From NCBI RefSeq assembly GCF_900055185.1, contig NZ_FIZX01000002.1:748586-812585 (forward strand): a stretch of 64,000 nucleotides of DNA. Reading direction: 5' to 3'. Made by a program: the position numbers and the translations under genes. This stretch comes from Grimontia celer (lineage in GTDB: Bacteria; Pseudomonadota; Gammaproteobacteria; Enterobacterales; Vibrionaceae). Numbering within the stretch: the stretch's first letter is position 1; every line of letters begins with the position of its first letter. Under the pieces are notes generated by a model. That model saw nothing but the letters and a program-made list of their open reading frames with translations. It had not been told where the DNA came from and did no database searches. Below, piece after piece: positions 53,854-63,112 of the stretch.

Positions 53854-55380
53854 TTAGTAGTTGTTCCAACTGACTTTCACACCGTCGCTGCTTGGCTTGC
53901 GACGTGAATTGTTGGATTTGCGATTATTCGGCTTAGCCTTATTTGAGTTTGGTTGGCTTGCATTGCCATTGCCAGCGCGGCGCGGTTTACCTTCACCGTT
54001 GTTCGTGCGATTGCCAGTATTGTTACCCGCTGGCTTTTGGCCCTGCTGTCCGCCATTACGAGGCTTACCTTTATACGGCTTTTTCTTCTGTGGCGCTTTG
54101 TCGTTGTTTGGCTGACCGTTGTTGGCTTTTGTCGCACCTGATTTAGGTGCTGCTTTTGCCTCTCCGTTTTGCGCTTTTGTTTTTTTAGGTTTTTTCGGTT
54201 TCTTTGGTTTGATAGGGCGAGTATCCAGCGCCTTATCTGGCAGTGCGCTGGTTGGTTTGAAACCTTCCAATTCTTCGCGGCGTAACAGCTGTTGAATCAA
54301 ACGCTCGATGCCAAACAGATCATCCGCTTCGTCCGCACACACCAGTGAAACTGCTTTGCCGGGTTCACCAGCGCGACCAGTACGACCGATGCGGTGAACA
54401 TAATCTTCCGCTACGTGTGGAATTTCAAAGTTTACGACTTGTGGCAGCTGTGGAATGTCGATACCACGGGCTGCAATGTCAGTAGCAACCAACACGCGAA
54501 CGTCACCGGATTTAAAGTCAGCCAGCGCTTTAGTACGGGCGCTTTGGCTCTTGTTTCCGTGAATAGGCGCAGCAGTGATGCCTTCATCGTTCAGGAAGTG
54601 GGAAAGCTTATTGGCGCCGTGCTTGGTGCGGGTGAATACCAGTACCTGTTTCCAGTCGCCATCTTTAATCAGCTTTGCCAGCATGGCTGGTTTCTTTTTC
54701 TTGTCCGCTGGGTAGATCCATTGCTCAACAGTGCGAGCTGTTGAGTTCGCAGGCGTTACAGAAATCTCCACAGGGTTGTTAACCAAGCCTTTCGCCAGGT
54801 CGCGGATTTCATCAGAGAAAGTTGCAGAGAAAAGCAGGTTCTGTCTGTTCTTCGGCAGCAGATCGAGGATCTTTTTGATGTCGCGGAAGAAGCCCATATC
54901 CAGCATGCGGTCTGCTTCATCCAATACAAGCACTTCAAGCTGCGAGAATTTCACCGCGTTTTGCTGATAAAGGTCCAACAGACGACCAGGAGTCGCCACC
55001 AGAATATCCGTACCTTTGCGAAGGTTCATCATTTGAGGATTAATCTTCACGCCGCCGAAAACTACGCTGGAGCGCAGGCGAAGGTGGCGGCTATAAACCA
55101 CTGCATTTTCGTGTATCTGTGCCGCCAACTCGCGGGTTGGGGTCAGGATCAGTGCACGAATGTGATTCGGACGCGTACGCGAACCTTCGCTCAAACGCTC
55201 AAGGATCGGCAGAACGAAGCCCGCGGTTTTACCTGTACCTGTCTGCGCAGCGGCCATGACGTCCTTTCCTTCCAGAACAGCAGGGATTGCCTGAGCCTGA
55301 ATAGGAGATGGTGTGTCGTAACCTTTTTCCTGAATAGCACGAAGGATTGGCGCAGAAAGACCTAGATCGGTAAAACCCAT
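53854..55380 (-). CDS. rhlE: DEAD-box RNA helicase RhlE
   Basis: A 508-residue ATP-dependent RNA helicase. Motifs in order are the Q motif (about residues 2-28), AQTGTGKT (I), PTRELAAQ (Ia), TPGR (Ib), [12 protein letters not shown] (II), SAT (III), the TDIAARGID (V) region and [10 protein letters not shown] (VI). From about residue 390 to the end there is a low-complexity tail rich in Lys, Asn, Gly and Pro, typical of RhlE in marine species and likely to bind RNA. It helps ribosome maturation and RNA turnover, especially in the cold. It is a monocistronic gene; GAGAAG lies before its start. Confidence 0.95.
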   Translation of the reverse strand: MGFTDLGLSAPILRAIQEKGYDTPSPIQAQAIPAVLEGKDVMAAAQTGTGKTAGFVLPILERLSEGSRTRPNHIRALILTPTRELAAQIHENAVVYSRHLRLRSSVVFGGVKINPQMMNLRKGTDILVATPGRLLDLYQQNAVKFSQLEVLVLDEADRMLDMGFFRDIKKILDLLPKNRQNLLFSATFSDEIRDLAKGLVNNPVEISVTPANSTARTVEQWIYPADKKKKPAMLAKLIKDGDWKQVLVFTRTKHGANKLSHFLNDEGITAAPIHGNKSQSARTKALADFKSGDVRVLVATDIAARGIDIPQLPQVVNFEIPHVAEDYVHRIGRTGRAGEPGKAVSLVCADEADDLFGIERLIQQLLRREELEGFKPTSALPDKALDTRPIKPKKPKKPKKTKAQNGEAKAAPKSGATKANNGQPNNDKAPQKKKPYKGKPRNGGQQGQKPAGNNTGNRTNNGEGKPRRAGNGNASQPNSNKAKPNNRKSNNSRRKPSSDGVKVSWNNY

Positions 55381-55518
55381 AAATTAACTTCTCGGTAAGT
55401 GAGTGCCCAAAAACGGGCTCGGTCGGCAAGTGTGCCGAAGACCGGGACAAAGGGGCGCTATTCTGCGCTTTTACCTTGGATAGGGCAATGAATATCTGAA
55501 AATGGCCAGACTGGGGTA
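55381..55518. promoter_or_regulatory. rhlE promoter region
   Basis: These 138 bases lie between the rhlE start (minus strand) and the repeat element. They should hold the rhlE promoter and leader. I cannot identify specific boxes with confidence, and no gene is seen. Confidence 0.3.
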
Positions 55519-55780
55519 TACCCAAACAACCTGAAGATGCACGCATTCAGAGGTCATCAATGCGTTCAATTCGAGGCAAATTTCGCGAGGAATAGTGGTT
55601 CTATTTCCGTGGAATTTAACGAAGAAGTGGGCGCATTGAGGGCCTCCCTTCGGGCGAGTTGACTGACGCCGTGCTCTTTGTTGTTCCTTTTTGATGGAGA
55701 TGACTACACCGGCAAAGGAACGCCGCGATCACAACGCCAGTCAATCTCGCTGAATCCTGCATCTTCAGGTTGCTTGGGTA
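55519..55780. repeat. 262-bp repeat element with imperfect terminal inverted repeats
   Basis: The left end TACCCAAACAACCTGAAGAT (from 55519, arm to 55550) is mirrored by the right end reading TACCCAAGCAACCTGAAGAT on the minus strand (arm 55750-55780). The two arms agree in about 28 of 31 positions. The interior is non-coding. Bases 55519-55553 match the palindrome at 4930-4964 with two differences. This looks like a non-autonomous mobile or structural repeat dispersed in the genome, sitting between the rhlE and pqiA promoters. Confidence 0.8.
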
Positions 55781-55899
55781 TTTGTATGTGACGATTTACG
55801 GGCTTGGTTAGTCGGAATTCGTAGTACTGCATCAAGGATAAGACGTTGACGATCAGTGCGCTAGATATACTCAGTTGAATATCCATCCGGGCCTATCCT
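55781..55899. promoter_or_regulatory. pqiABC promoter region
   Basis: These 119 bases separate the repeat from pqiA. A minus-strand open frame begins at 55886 and runs into the repeat (60 codons), but it matches nothing I recognise. The pqi promoter is expected here, without a clear SoxS-type site that I can see. Confidence 0.3.
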
Positions 55900-57204
55900 A
55901 TGCAGAAACCTTCCCATTTACTTATCGCATGCAATGAATGTGGATTAGTTTCTGCCATTCCTCATATGGAAGGCAGCAGCAAAGCGAGTTGCCCTCGATG
56001 CGGGCATACACTGGTGAGACAGGTCGAAAACAGTGCTTCCAAAGTACAGGCATACGGTACTTCCTGCCTTGTCATGCTGCTGCTGAGTTGTGTTTTTCCT
56101 TTTATGTCATTCAGTGCCAGTGGGATCAGCAACAAGATTTCATTGTTGGATGCGCTGGAGGTTTTTCATACTTTCGACAACAACGCGCTCGCCGCCATGC
56201 TGCTCATCACTATTATTGTTTTGCCTGCTATATACATCAGTCTTGTGATGTTCCTTTTTCATGTTGCGAGCAAATCTTCTAAGGGCAGGGAGGTGAACAC
56301 ACCGCCTTCATTGTTAAAACAACTTAGCCGCTTGGTATTTCGCGCAGAGATTTGGCTGCTGGTTGATATCTTCCTGGTTGGCGTGATTGTCAGCCTGGTG
56401 AAGATTGCCTCATTGGCAGACGTTGAGCTGGGTACCGCTTTCTGGGCTTACTGTGCTTACAGTGCGCTGGTCGTGTTTTTCTCCCGGGCGATTGATAAAG
56501 AATGGCTGTGGGAAAACCTGTTTCCAACCTATACCAGTGGAGACGTTAAACCGGGTGATACACACCTCTCGGGGAACCACATTGGTTGTCGTGTCTGCCA
56601 ACAAATCAACGCACCTCATCACAAACATTGTCAGCGCTGCGACAGTCGACTTCATCCCTATAATCCAGCCATGAATGTAGGCTGGGCGTGCTCTTTTCTG
56701 GTTAGCGCAGTCATTTTCTACGTGCCAGCGAATCTTTATCCGATGATGTACACCGCCAGCCTTGGGAGCATTGAACGCTCTACCATCATGGATGGCGTTG
56801 TCCTGCTTTGGAACCTGGGGTCTTACCCCATCGCTGCCATCATCTTTATTGCCAGCGTATTCGTGCCCATGACCAAAATGCTGATCATGGTATGGCTGCT
56901 GAGAGCTGCAAATAGCGGTGTGGCAGAAGACAGTGACGCACTTAAAAAGCTCAAATACTACCGCTTTACCGAACTCATTGGTCGATGGTCAATGATTGAT
57001 GTCTTTGTGGTCGCCATTCTTTCCGCCTTGGTCAATCTCAAAGGGCTGATGAGCATTAGCCCTGGCCCCGCAGCATTCTATTTTGCGCTGGTGGTGTTTT
57101 TCACCATGTGTGCCGCATTGATTTTTGACCCCCGTGTATTCTGGGGACCGCTTAAACATCGTGACGCAGCAAGCACATCACCAGTCTTACATGACGCTGT
57201 ATAA
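55900..57204 (+). CDS. pqiA: Paraquat-inducible protein A family membrane protein
   Basis: A 434-residue inner-membrane protein with two PqiA domains, each of about four helices. Each is preceded by a zinc-ribbon-like pair: C11/C14 with C31/C34 at the N-terminus, and CRVC with CQRC at about 228-245. In E. coli PqiA works with PqiB and PqiC in lipid transport between the two membranes, and the same gene order follows here. The start is ATG at 55900. It lies 26 bp before pqiB. Confidence 0.93.
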   Translation: MQKPSHLLIACNECGLVSAIPHMEGSSKASCPRCGHTLVRQVENSASKVQAYGTSCLVMLLLSCVFPFMSFSASGISNKISLLDALEVFHTFDNNALAAMLLITIIVLPAIYISLVMFLFHVASKSSKGREVNTPPSLLKQLSRLVFRAEIWLLVDIFLVGVIVSLVKIASLADVELGTAFWAYCAYSALVVFFSRAIDKEWLWENLFPTYTSGDVKPGDTHLSGNHIGCRVCQQINAPHHKHCQRCDSRLHPYNPAMNVGWACSFLVSAVIFYVPANLYPMMYTASLGSIERSTIMDGVVLLWNLGSYPIAAIIFIASVFVPMTKMLIMVWLLRAANSGVAEDSDALKKLKYYRFTELIGRWSMIDVFVVAILSALVNLKGLMSISPGPAAFYFALVVFFTMCAALIFDPRVFWGPLKHRDAASTSPVLHDAV

Positions 57205-57230
57205 CAACGAAAAACAAGAGATAACAACGT

Positions 57231-58901
57231 ATGAGTGATGAAGAACAAGTCACCGCAAAAGTGAAAAAAGGACGCTCCTTTTCTGCGGTTTGGATTCTGC
57301 CGATAGTGTCTCTGGCTGTGGGTATTTGGATGTTTTACCAATACGAGAGTAATCAAGGCACCTTAATCACTTTGCACGTTCAAACGGCAGATGGCTTAGA
57401 AGCGGGTAAAACAGAAATTCGTGCCCGTGATGTCAAAGTCGGCGTAGTGACAGATGTTCAGCTCAATAGTGATTATTCCGCCATTGTCGTTAAAGCAAGG
57501 ATGGATAAGACCGCAGATCGTATGCTTCGGCAAGATGCGACCTTTTGGGTTGTGAAACCACGTATCGGTAAGGAAGGGGTTTCGGGACTCAGTACTTTGC
57601 TTTCAGGGGCATATATTTCGCTGCGGCCGGGTGTGTCAAAAGAATCTCAGGATACATTTACTGTGCTTGAAGTGCCTCCCATTGCACCGCCAGATGCAAA
57701 AGGGCTTCGACTTGTGCTGACTTCACCAAAAGCCGGGAAGCTCTCGGTGGGGGATCCTGTGCTTTTCGAAGGTTACACCGTTGGTCGCGTTGAACGGGTC
57801 GGTTTTGATTTAGAGAAAGAAAAGGCGACATACCAGCTTTTCATTTTCCAGCCTTACGATGCATTAATTCAGAGTGAAACTCGTTTCTGGCTAACGTCCG
57901 GGCTAGATATTCGCCTCAATGCCCAAGGTTTTGCGGTGCAAATTGCTTCGCTTGAATCTCTTGTGAGTGGTGGGGTGAGCTTTGGTGTGCCGGATGGGCA
58001 AGCGAAAGGGTATCCCATTACTGAACAAATGACGCTGTTTAAGCTCTATGACGATCTAAAACAGGTTCAGAATCAGATGTTCGACAACTATCTGGAATAC
58101 GCGTTGCTGTTCAGCGAATCCGTCCGCGGATTGAACCCAGGCGCACCTGTGGAGTATCGAGGTGTCCGAATCGGCACTGTGAAAAAGGTGCCGCTTCATC
58201 TTACGGATAAAAAGCGGGGCTTTGCTTCCAAGCAAATTCCTGTGCTTATTCACATCGAGATCGAGCGCATTCTTGAACCGGACGTGGAAATCACGCCGTC
58301 TGAGTTGAAAGAAGCGTTTGCCGCCGAGTTTAAGCATGGGCTTCGCGCAACATTGAAAACCGGGAACTTGTTAACAGGTGCGCTTTATATCGACACCGAC
58401 TTTTTCCCTGATGAGGCCAACAGTGAGTTTTTAACAAGCTATCGCGGGTATGACTTTTTCCCTTCCGTATCTGGTGGTTTCGCTCAATTTCAACGTCAGA
58501 TTGGCAGCATTCTTAACAAGATTAATAAGCTTCCCGTTGAAGGTGTGTTGACCTCTCTTGAGGAAACGTTGGACGCTTCGCAGGAAACGATGGCGACACT
58601 GAACTCGGCTGGTAAAGAGCTGGATGGATTGATTCAACGTCTAGATGGCTTGCTTGCTCAGGACGGCGCCCAAAACCTTCCTCAAGAATTGAGAGAAACG
58701 TTGGAAGAACTTCAGCGAACCCTACGTGGCTTCAACCCGGATTCAGAGTCTTATCAAAAACTTCAGGAAGCGCTGACAGGTTTTAATGACGCGATGGACG
58801 GATTTAGCCCGCTAATGAAAAAGCTTAACCAGAAGCCAGATTCTCTGATATTCGGTGAAAGCCAACTTTCTGATCCTATTCCAGTGAAAGGAGACCGCTA
58901 A
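57231..58901 (+). CDS. pqiB: Intermembrane transport protein PqiB (MCE family)
   Basis: A 556-residue protein with one N-terminal membrane helix (about residues 18-37, AVWILPIVSLAVGIWMFYQY) and three MCE domains. The MCE domains start near residues 42 (LHVQTADGLEAGKTEIRARDVKVG), 158 and 285 (GLNPGAPVEYRGVRIGTVKK). A long alpha-helical C-terminal region (about 415-556) forms the needle in the E. coli protein. It spans the periplasm as a hexameric lipid conduit. The stop shares one base with the pqiC start (TAATG). Confidence 0.95.
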   Translation: MSDEEQVTAKVKKGRSFSAVWILPIVSLAVGIWMFYQYESNQGTLITLHVQTADGLEAGKTEIRARDVKVGVVTDVQLNSDYSAIVVKARMDKTADRMLRQDATFWVVKPRIGKEGVSGLSTLLSGAYISLRPGVSKESQDTFTVLEVPPIAPPDAKGLRLVLTSPKAGKLSVGDPVLFEGYTVGRVERVGFDLEKEKATYQLFIFQPYDALIQSETRFWLTSGLDIRLNAQGFAVQIASLESLVSGGVSFGVPDGQAKGYPITEQMTLFKLYDDLKQVQNQMFDNYLEYALLFSESVRGLNPGAPVEYRGVRIGTVKKVPLHLTDKKRGFASKQIPVLIHIEIERILEPDVEITPSELKEAFAAEFKHGLRATLKTGNLLTGALYIDTDFFPDEANSEFLTSYRGYDFFPSVSGGFAQFQRQIGSILNKINKLPVEGVLTSLEETLDASQETMATLNSAGKELDGLIQRLDGLLAQDGAQNLPQELRETLEELQRTLRGFNPDSESYQKLQEALTGFNDAMDGFSPLMKKLNQKPDSLIFGESQLSDPIPVKGDR

Positions 58902-59488
58902 TGAAGAAGCCTTTGCTTGGATTGCTTTTCGCCGCTTTGTTGGCAGGGTGCAGTAGCACGCCGGATTTAGCGACCAAAACCTATCTGCTTCCAAAAGCAA
59001 AATCCTCAGATGCTGCATTGAGGAAAAGTCAGCCAATATTGTTGATCCAAACTGTGAAAGTGGCTGGGTATTTGGCGGGCGAGGGGATTGCGTACCAAAC
59101 CTCCGACACTGAGATTGTTATTGCCCAGAACAACCTTTGGGGAGAAAGCCTGTCGCAGCAAGTGACTGAGCGTTTGGTCAACCAACTGCGAACGTATCAG
59201 ACAGATTATTGGCCTATGTACCCGAATGCATCATTGAATAGTGTGGAAATGCCCAGACTTCAGGTAAACATCAATCGCTTTGATGGAGACTATTTGGGCA
59301 ATGCCACCGTGGCAGGTGATTGGGTCTTATTGGGAGCCGATGGAGATGTGATTGAGTCCCGAGCTTTCTATGCGCAAGAACCTCTGGAAGATGAAGGGTA
59401 TCAGTCCTTGGTGAATGCACTGTCAAAAGCGCTGGACTCCATGGTTAGGAACATTGGCTTTGATCTCAATAAAGTGTCGTTTCGCTAA
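58901..59488 (+). CDS. pqiC: Membrane integrity lipoprotein PqiC
   Basis: A 195-residue lipoprotein with the lipobox LAGC (Cys17) followed by SSTPDLATKTYLLP. The YLAGEGIAYQTSDTEIVIAQNNLWGESLSQQVTERLVNQL block is typical of PqiC. It anchors the tip of PqiB at the outer membrane. It overlaps pqiB by one base and ends the pqi operon. The phosphatase gene begins 84 bp later. Confidence 0.93.
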   Translation: MKKPLLGLLFAALLAGCSSTPDLATKTYLLPKAKSSDAALRKSQPILLIQTVKVAGYLAGEGIAYQTSDTEIVIAQNNLWGESLSQQVTERLVNQLRTYQTDYWPMYPNASLNSVEMPRLQVNINRFDGDYLGNATVAGDWVLLGADGDVIESRAFYAQEPLEDEGYQSLVNALSKALDSMVRNIGFDLNKVSFR

Positions 59489-59572
59489 TCAAAGTCATAG
59501 GATGACTGTCATCTCACTGTCATAATTCATCCCCAAGATCCTGCACCGAAAAATAAAATTAGGGAGATTCGG

Positions 59573-60064
59573 ATGACACATCCAACTTGGGAATTGCCGG
59601 TAGAGTCTGGCGCATTAATTTTGACCCCTTGCCCGGGAACCAAAGAGATTTCGCTGTTGAAGAGCCTTCAGCAGCTCAAAGCGCAGGGCGCGACGGCAGT
59701 TGTGACTGCGATTAACGAAGAAGAAATGGCATCCAAAGGCGTTGAACAACTGGGTGAACTGGTTCAGGAACTCGGTATGAAGTGGTTCCACATCGTTATT
59801 GAGGACGATGAAGCCCCAGACGCTACCTTCATGGCGAAGTGGGAAGCGAGCCAATCTGAATTACATGAAGCGATCGCAAACGGTGACAAGGTTGTCATGC
59901 ACTGCATGGGTGGTTCAGGCCGCACCGGTTTGCTGGCTGCGCACTTATTGCTAGAGCGCGGTTGGGAGCTGGAAGATATTATTCGTGACGTTCAGGCGCT
60001 TCGTCCGGGCGCGTTCACCAAACAGCCTCAAATCGATTATATCCACGCTTTTGTGAGTAAGTGA
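59573..60064 (+). CDS. Tyrosine/dual-specificity phosphatase family protein
   Basis: A 163-residue cysteine phosphatase of the CDKN3/dual-specificity type. The active-site loop HCMGGSGRTG holds Cys111 and Arg117 (C-x5-R). A candidate general acid lies in EDDEAPD at about 78-83. The rest is a compact alpha/beta fold with VVTAINEEEM near residue 44. There is no signal peptide, so it is cytoplasmic. AGGGAG precedes the ATG at 59573. It may be transcribed alone or read through from pqiABC. The substrate is unknown. Confidence 0.85.
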   Translation: MTHPTWELPVESGALILTPCPGTKEISLLKSLQQLKAQGATAVVTAINEEEMASKGVEQLGELVQELGMKWFHIVIEDDEAPDATFMAKWEASQSELHEAIANGDKVVMHCMGGSGRTGLLAAHLLLERGWELEDIIRDVQALRPGAFTKQPQIDYIHAFVSK

Positions 60065-60070
60065 TACCTC

Positions 60071-60105
60071 AAGGGCGGTTCACATAAAGCCGCCCTTTAC
60101 TTTTC
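60071..60105 (+). terminator. Terminator after the phosphatase gene
   Basis: AAGGGCGG (60071-60078) pairs with CCGCCCTT (60090-60097) around a 11-base loop, followed by the T-rich TTACTTTTCT. It separates the pqi region from the contractile-system genes. Confidence 0.82.
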
Positions 60106-60536
60106 TCTGCTATCAATCTTGATGACTGATTCCGTCTGTTAACTCACCACTATAACCTCTCAACCCATCCAGATAATTTCTGTCTATGTATGGAAAGTCA
60201 TACCATTCAAGAAAGAAATACATATTTTTCAATGAAAATTACTGTCAAGTTGTAAGAACGATTACATTGTTTCTAATGCACTGAAAATTAGACGTTAAAA
60301 CACCCGTGCTTTTTTCAGCGCTTGCCTGCTAAGACTGTCCGACTCTTGCTTTTGCGACACGCCAAACTTTGATAGTTAGCCATCATCCTTTGTGTATTGC
60401 AGCACTGATACTGTGTCTGTAGTGGCATATCTCCCGCACGATGATTTAGTCATTTTTAGTCGGGAGATCTGTCAGACCACTGTGCCGCTCCCAACGCCAG
60501 TTAAATCGATTTCTGTCATGGTTGAGGAGGTCACTC
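60106..60536. promoter_or_regulatory. Upstream region of the contractile tail-like cluster
   Basis: No gene is supported here; a forward frame from 60392 runs into the sheath gene out of frame and is not convincing. The left half is AT-rich. GAGGAGG at 60524-60530 is the ribosome site of the sheath gene. The cluster promoter should lie in these 430 bases, but I cannot place it. Confidence 0.4.
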
Positions 60537-62504
60537 ATGCCCGTTGCACTGACATATCCCGGCGTTTACATCCAGGAAATTCCCAGCGGCAGCCGCTCAA
60601 TAAGTGGTGCTGCGACATCTATCGCTGCGTTTGTCGGTCGCTTTTCCCGAGGACCTTTGAACACACCGGTTCGTATGTTCCATGTCGGAGATTTTGACAC
60701 CCATTTAGGGGGCGTTCACACCGACAGCGAAGTTAGCTATTCAGTGTCGCAATTTTTTACAAATGGCGGCGGCGAATCTATCGCGGTACGTATCGGAGGT
60801 GGGACAAACGGCAGTGCATCCGTTCAAAGCTGGAATGGTGGTACGACATTGGTGTTTAACGCCGGACGCCAGTTCCAGGGACAATCGGTGACTGACCCCG
60901 GTGGCTGGAACAATCACATCCGCATCGATATCGACTACCTGACGTCTGATCCGACTTCACTTTTCAATCTATCCGTTACCGAGATCAGACATGTCGATGG
61001 CCTTGAAGTGCCCGTTCGCAATGAAACTTATCGCAATGTCTCGATGGTCTCGACCCACACACGCTTCGTGCAAAACGTGGTGAATGATGACTCTGTGCTG
61101 GTTCAAATCCCTAATTTTGTCGGGACAGACATGCCCGCGCCAAGCGGTTTCTATTCAGATGTGCAGGACCCACTTCAATATGCCGGAGTGGCTGCCAACA
61201 ATACGCTGCAAATTGATCTCGGGAACGGTGTCCACAACGTAGATGTTGATGCCACCACACCACCGACCACAGCAGCAGGCGCGGCGCTGATGCTGCAAAA
61301 CGCCATTCGTGATACGCGACCTGCCGACCCACTTTGGGCGCAATGCCTGGTGGTGGTTCGGGGCGACAGATTGGCGATTTTCAGCGGCAGAAACAGCACT
61401 CAATATCGGGCCGGGCAGGTTATCTCGATTGCCGAATCGGCCGGTGACTTCGGTACCGTGATGGGTTTGGTAGGCGCAGGTGCAAGGGCAAATGTCCAGC
61501 AGTACGCGATGAACACAGCGGCACCTGCGGGATTCCAAAGCGCGGCGACTGCGGGCGCAGCAGAAGACCTTTCTCTGCTTTCCAACGCGCAGCAAGCAGC
61601 GCAATTCCGTGGTAACCGCAATGCCAGAACCGGTATATACGCGTTGGAAGATGTTGATATTTTCAATCTGCTGCTGATACCGGAAGCGTCAGATCTGAAC
61701 AGCGGTAATGTCGCGGACATGTCGAGCGTGATTAGCCCAGCGATTGCTTACTGTGAAGAGCAACGTGCATTCATGCTGATTGATCCGCCAGAGAATGTGA
61801 ACAGCGCTGAAGAAGCCATTGAGTGGCTGGATGAGGTGGCAGGAGCAGGTCTGCGTCACCGTAACACAGCCGCTTACTATCCTCGTGTTCAGGTGCCTGA
61901 CCCCAATAACGACAATCGCTTACGGACCATAGCCCCAAGTGGTACTGTCGCCGGTGTATATGCCCGCCGTGATTCAGAAGCTGGGATTTGGACGGCAGCA
62001 GCGGGCATTACTGCCAGCCTTCGCAATGTGATTAGCTTCAATCATAACCTCACCAACAATGAGATCGGACAGCTCAATCCCATCGGTTTGAATTGTCTGC
62101 GAAATGGCGGCATTAGCGGCAATATCGTCTGGGGTGCTCGAACTCTGCGAGGTGCCAACGAGCTGGCCTCAGAGTGGACGTATGTTCCTGTTCGCCGTAC
62201 TGCGCTTTTCATCGAAGAATCCCTTTTCCGCGGTCTGCAATGGTCGCTGTTTATGCCGAATGACGAACCTTTGTGGTCGGAAATTCGCATTGCCGTTACC
62301 AGCTTTATGCAGGGGCTATTCCGTCAGGGGGCGTTTCAGGGCAGTGCGCCGGAACAGGCTTATCTGGTGAAGTGTGATGCCGAAACGACCACACAAGCCG
62401 ATATCGACGCCGGTATCGTCAATGTACTGGTGGGCTTTGCGCCCCTCAAGCCTGCGGAATTTGTCGTCGTCAGTCTGCAACTGATGAACAACAGTGGAAG
62501 CTAA
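60537..62504 (+). CDS. Contractile tail sheath protein (eCIS/tailocin type)
   Basis: A 655-residue phage-tail sheath homologue. The N-terminus PVALTYPGVYIQEIPSGSRS and the GAATSIAAFVGRFSRGPLNTPV block are diagnostic of sheath proteins in extracellular contractile injection systems and R-type tails. The C-terminal sheath core includes VAGVYARRDSEAGIWTAAAG, NPIGLNCLR, WGARTL, TYVPVRRTALFIEESLFRGLQWSLF and PLKPAEFVVVSL. A large insertion (about residues 110-340) makes it longer than many sheaths. ATG at 60537 follows GAGGAGG; a start 15 bases earlier would swallow that site. It is unrelated in sequence to TssB/TssC in this window. Confidence 0.93.
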   Translation: MPVALTYPGVYIQEIPSGSRSISGAATSIAAFVGRFSRGPLNTPVRMFHVGDFDTHLGGVHTDSEVSYSVSQFFTNGGGESIAVRIGGGTNGSASVQSWNGGTTLVFNAGRQFQGQSVTDPGGWNNHIRIDIDYLTSDPTSLFNLSVTEIRHVDGLEVPVRNETYRNVSMVSTHTRFVQNVVNDDSVLVQIPNFVGTDMPAPSGFYSDVQDPLQYAGVAANNTLQIDLGNGVHNVDVDATTPPTTAAGAALMLQNAIRDTRPADPLWAQCLVVVRGDRLAIFSGRNSTQYRAGQVISIAESAGDFGTVMGLVGAGARANVQQYAMNTAAPAGFQSAATAGAAEDLSLLSNAQQAAQFRGNRNARTGIYALEDVDIFNLLLIPEASDLNSGNVADMSSVISPAIAYCEEQRAFMLIDPPENVNSAEEAIEWLDEVAGAGLRHRNTAAYYPRVQVPDPNNDNRLRTIAPSGTVAGVYARRDSEAGIWTAAAGITASLRNVISFNHNLTNNEIGQLNPIGLNCLRNGGISGNIVWGARTLRGANELASEWTYVPVRRTALFIEESLFRGLQWSLFMPNDEPLWSEIRIAVTSFMQGLFRQGAFQGSAPEQAYLVKCDAETTTQADIDAGIVNVLVGFAPLKPAEFVVVSLQLMNNSGS

Positions 62505-62574
62505 ACTCTCCCGCCGATGGCGTTGGTCATCGGCGACTTCAATGAATTCTATGGACATGTAGCGAGGGGGCGTT

Positions 62575-63102
62575 ATGTCTCAGCTCAACGTGAACGGTCA
62601 ACGGGTTGTGCCGTATCCCGGGTACAAATTCATCATCAAGGAAGCCGGTGGTGAAGTGTTGGCGGCGGTGCAGAAAGTTTCTGGTCTCAGCCGCACGGTG
62701 GAAGTCAATGAATACCGCGCAGGTGGCGATCCATCACACACGCGCAAGTCGCCAGGGCAGGTGAAATTTGAAGCCATCACTCTAGAACGTGGTGTGACGG
62801 AAAATCTGCAATTCGAACAGTGGGCGAATAAGGTTTGGCGAATCGGCACTGAGCCCGGCGGTGAAGTATCGCTGGCAGATCTCCACAAAAACCTGATTCT
62901 GGAAGTGATGAATGAAGCTGGCCAGAAGGTGCTGAGTTACAGCATTTATCGTTGCTGGGTATCGGAGTACAAAGCGCTGCCTGGACTCGATGCTTCCAGT
63001 TCAGCGTTCATGATTCAATCCATCAAAATCGAAAACGAAGGCTGGGAGCGTATGACGGTGACGCCAGCGCAAGAGCCAAGTTTCGTTCATCCGGAACAGT
63101 GA
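62575..63102 (+). CDS. Contractile tail tube protein (T4 gp19-like)
   Basis: A 175-residue inner tube protein of the T4 gp19 / Afp1 type. Typical features are YPGYKFIIKEAGGEVLAAVQKVSGLSRTVEVNEYRAGGDPSH and KFEAITLERGVTENLQFEQWANKV, with a C-terminal QSIKIENEGWERM strand. It would polymerise inside the sheath. It begins 70 bp after the sheath gene with GCGAGGGGGCG upstream. In most such clusters one or two further tube genes follow; none is seen directly after this one in the window. Confidence 0.92.
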   Translation: MSQLNVNGQRVVPYPGYKFIIKEAGGEVLAAVQKVSGLSRTVEVNEYRAGGDPSHTRKSPGQVKFEAITLERGVTENLQFEQWANKVWRIGTEPGGEVSLADLHKNLILEVMNEAGQKVLSYSIYRCWVSEYKALPGLDASSSAFMIQSIKIENEGWERMTVTPAQEPSFVHPEQ

Positions 63103-63112
63103 GTAGACGCTG

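Noticed and set aside
55704-55886. 60-codon minus-strand frame upstream of pqiA
   Set aside because: It runs into the terminal inverted repeat of the 55519-55780 element and resembles no family I know; the AGGATAGG before it is only weak support.
60392-60697. Forward frame overlapping the start of the sheath gene
   Set aside because: It is out of frame with the sheath gene, has no ribosome site and no recognisable protein.
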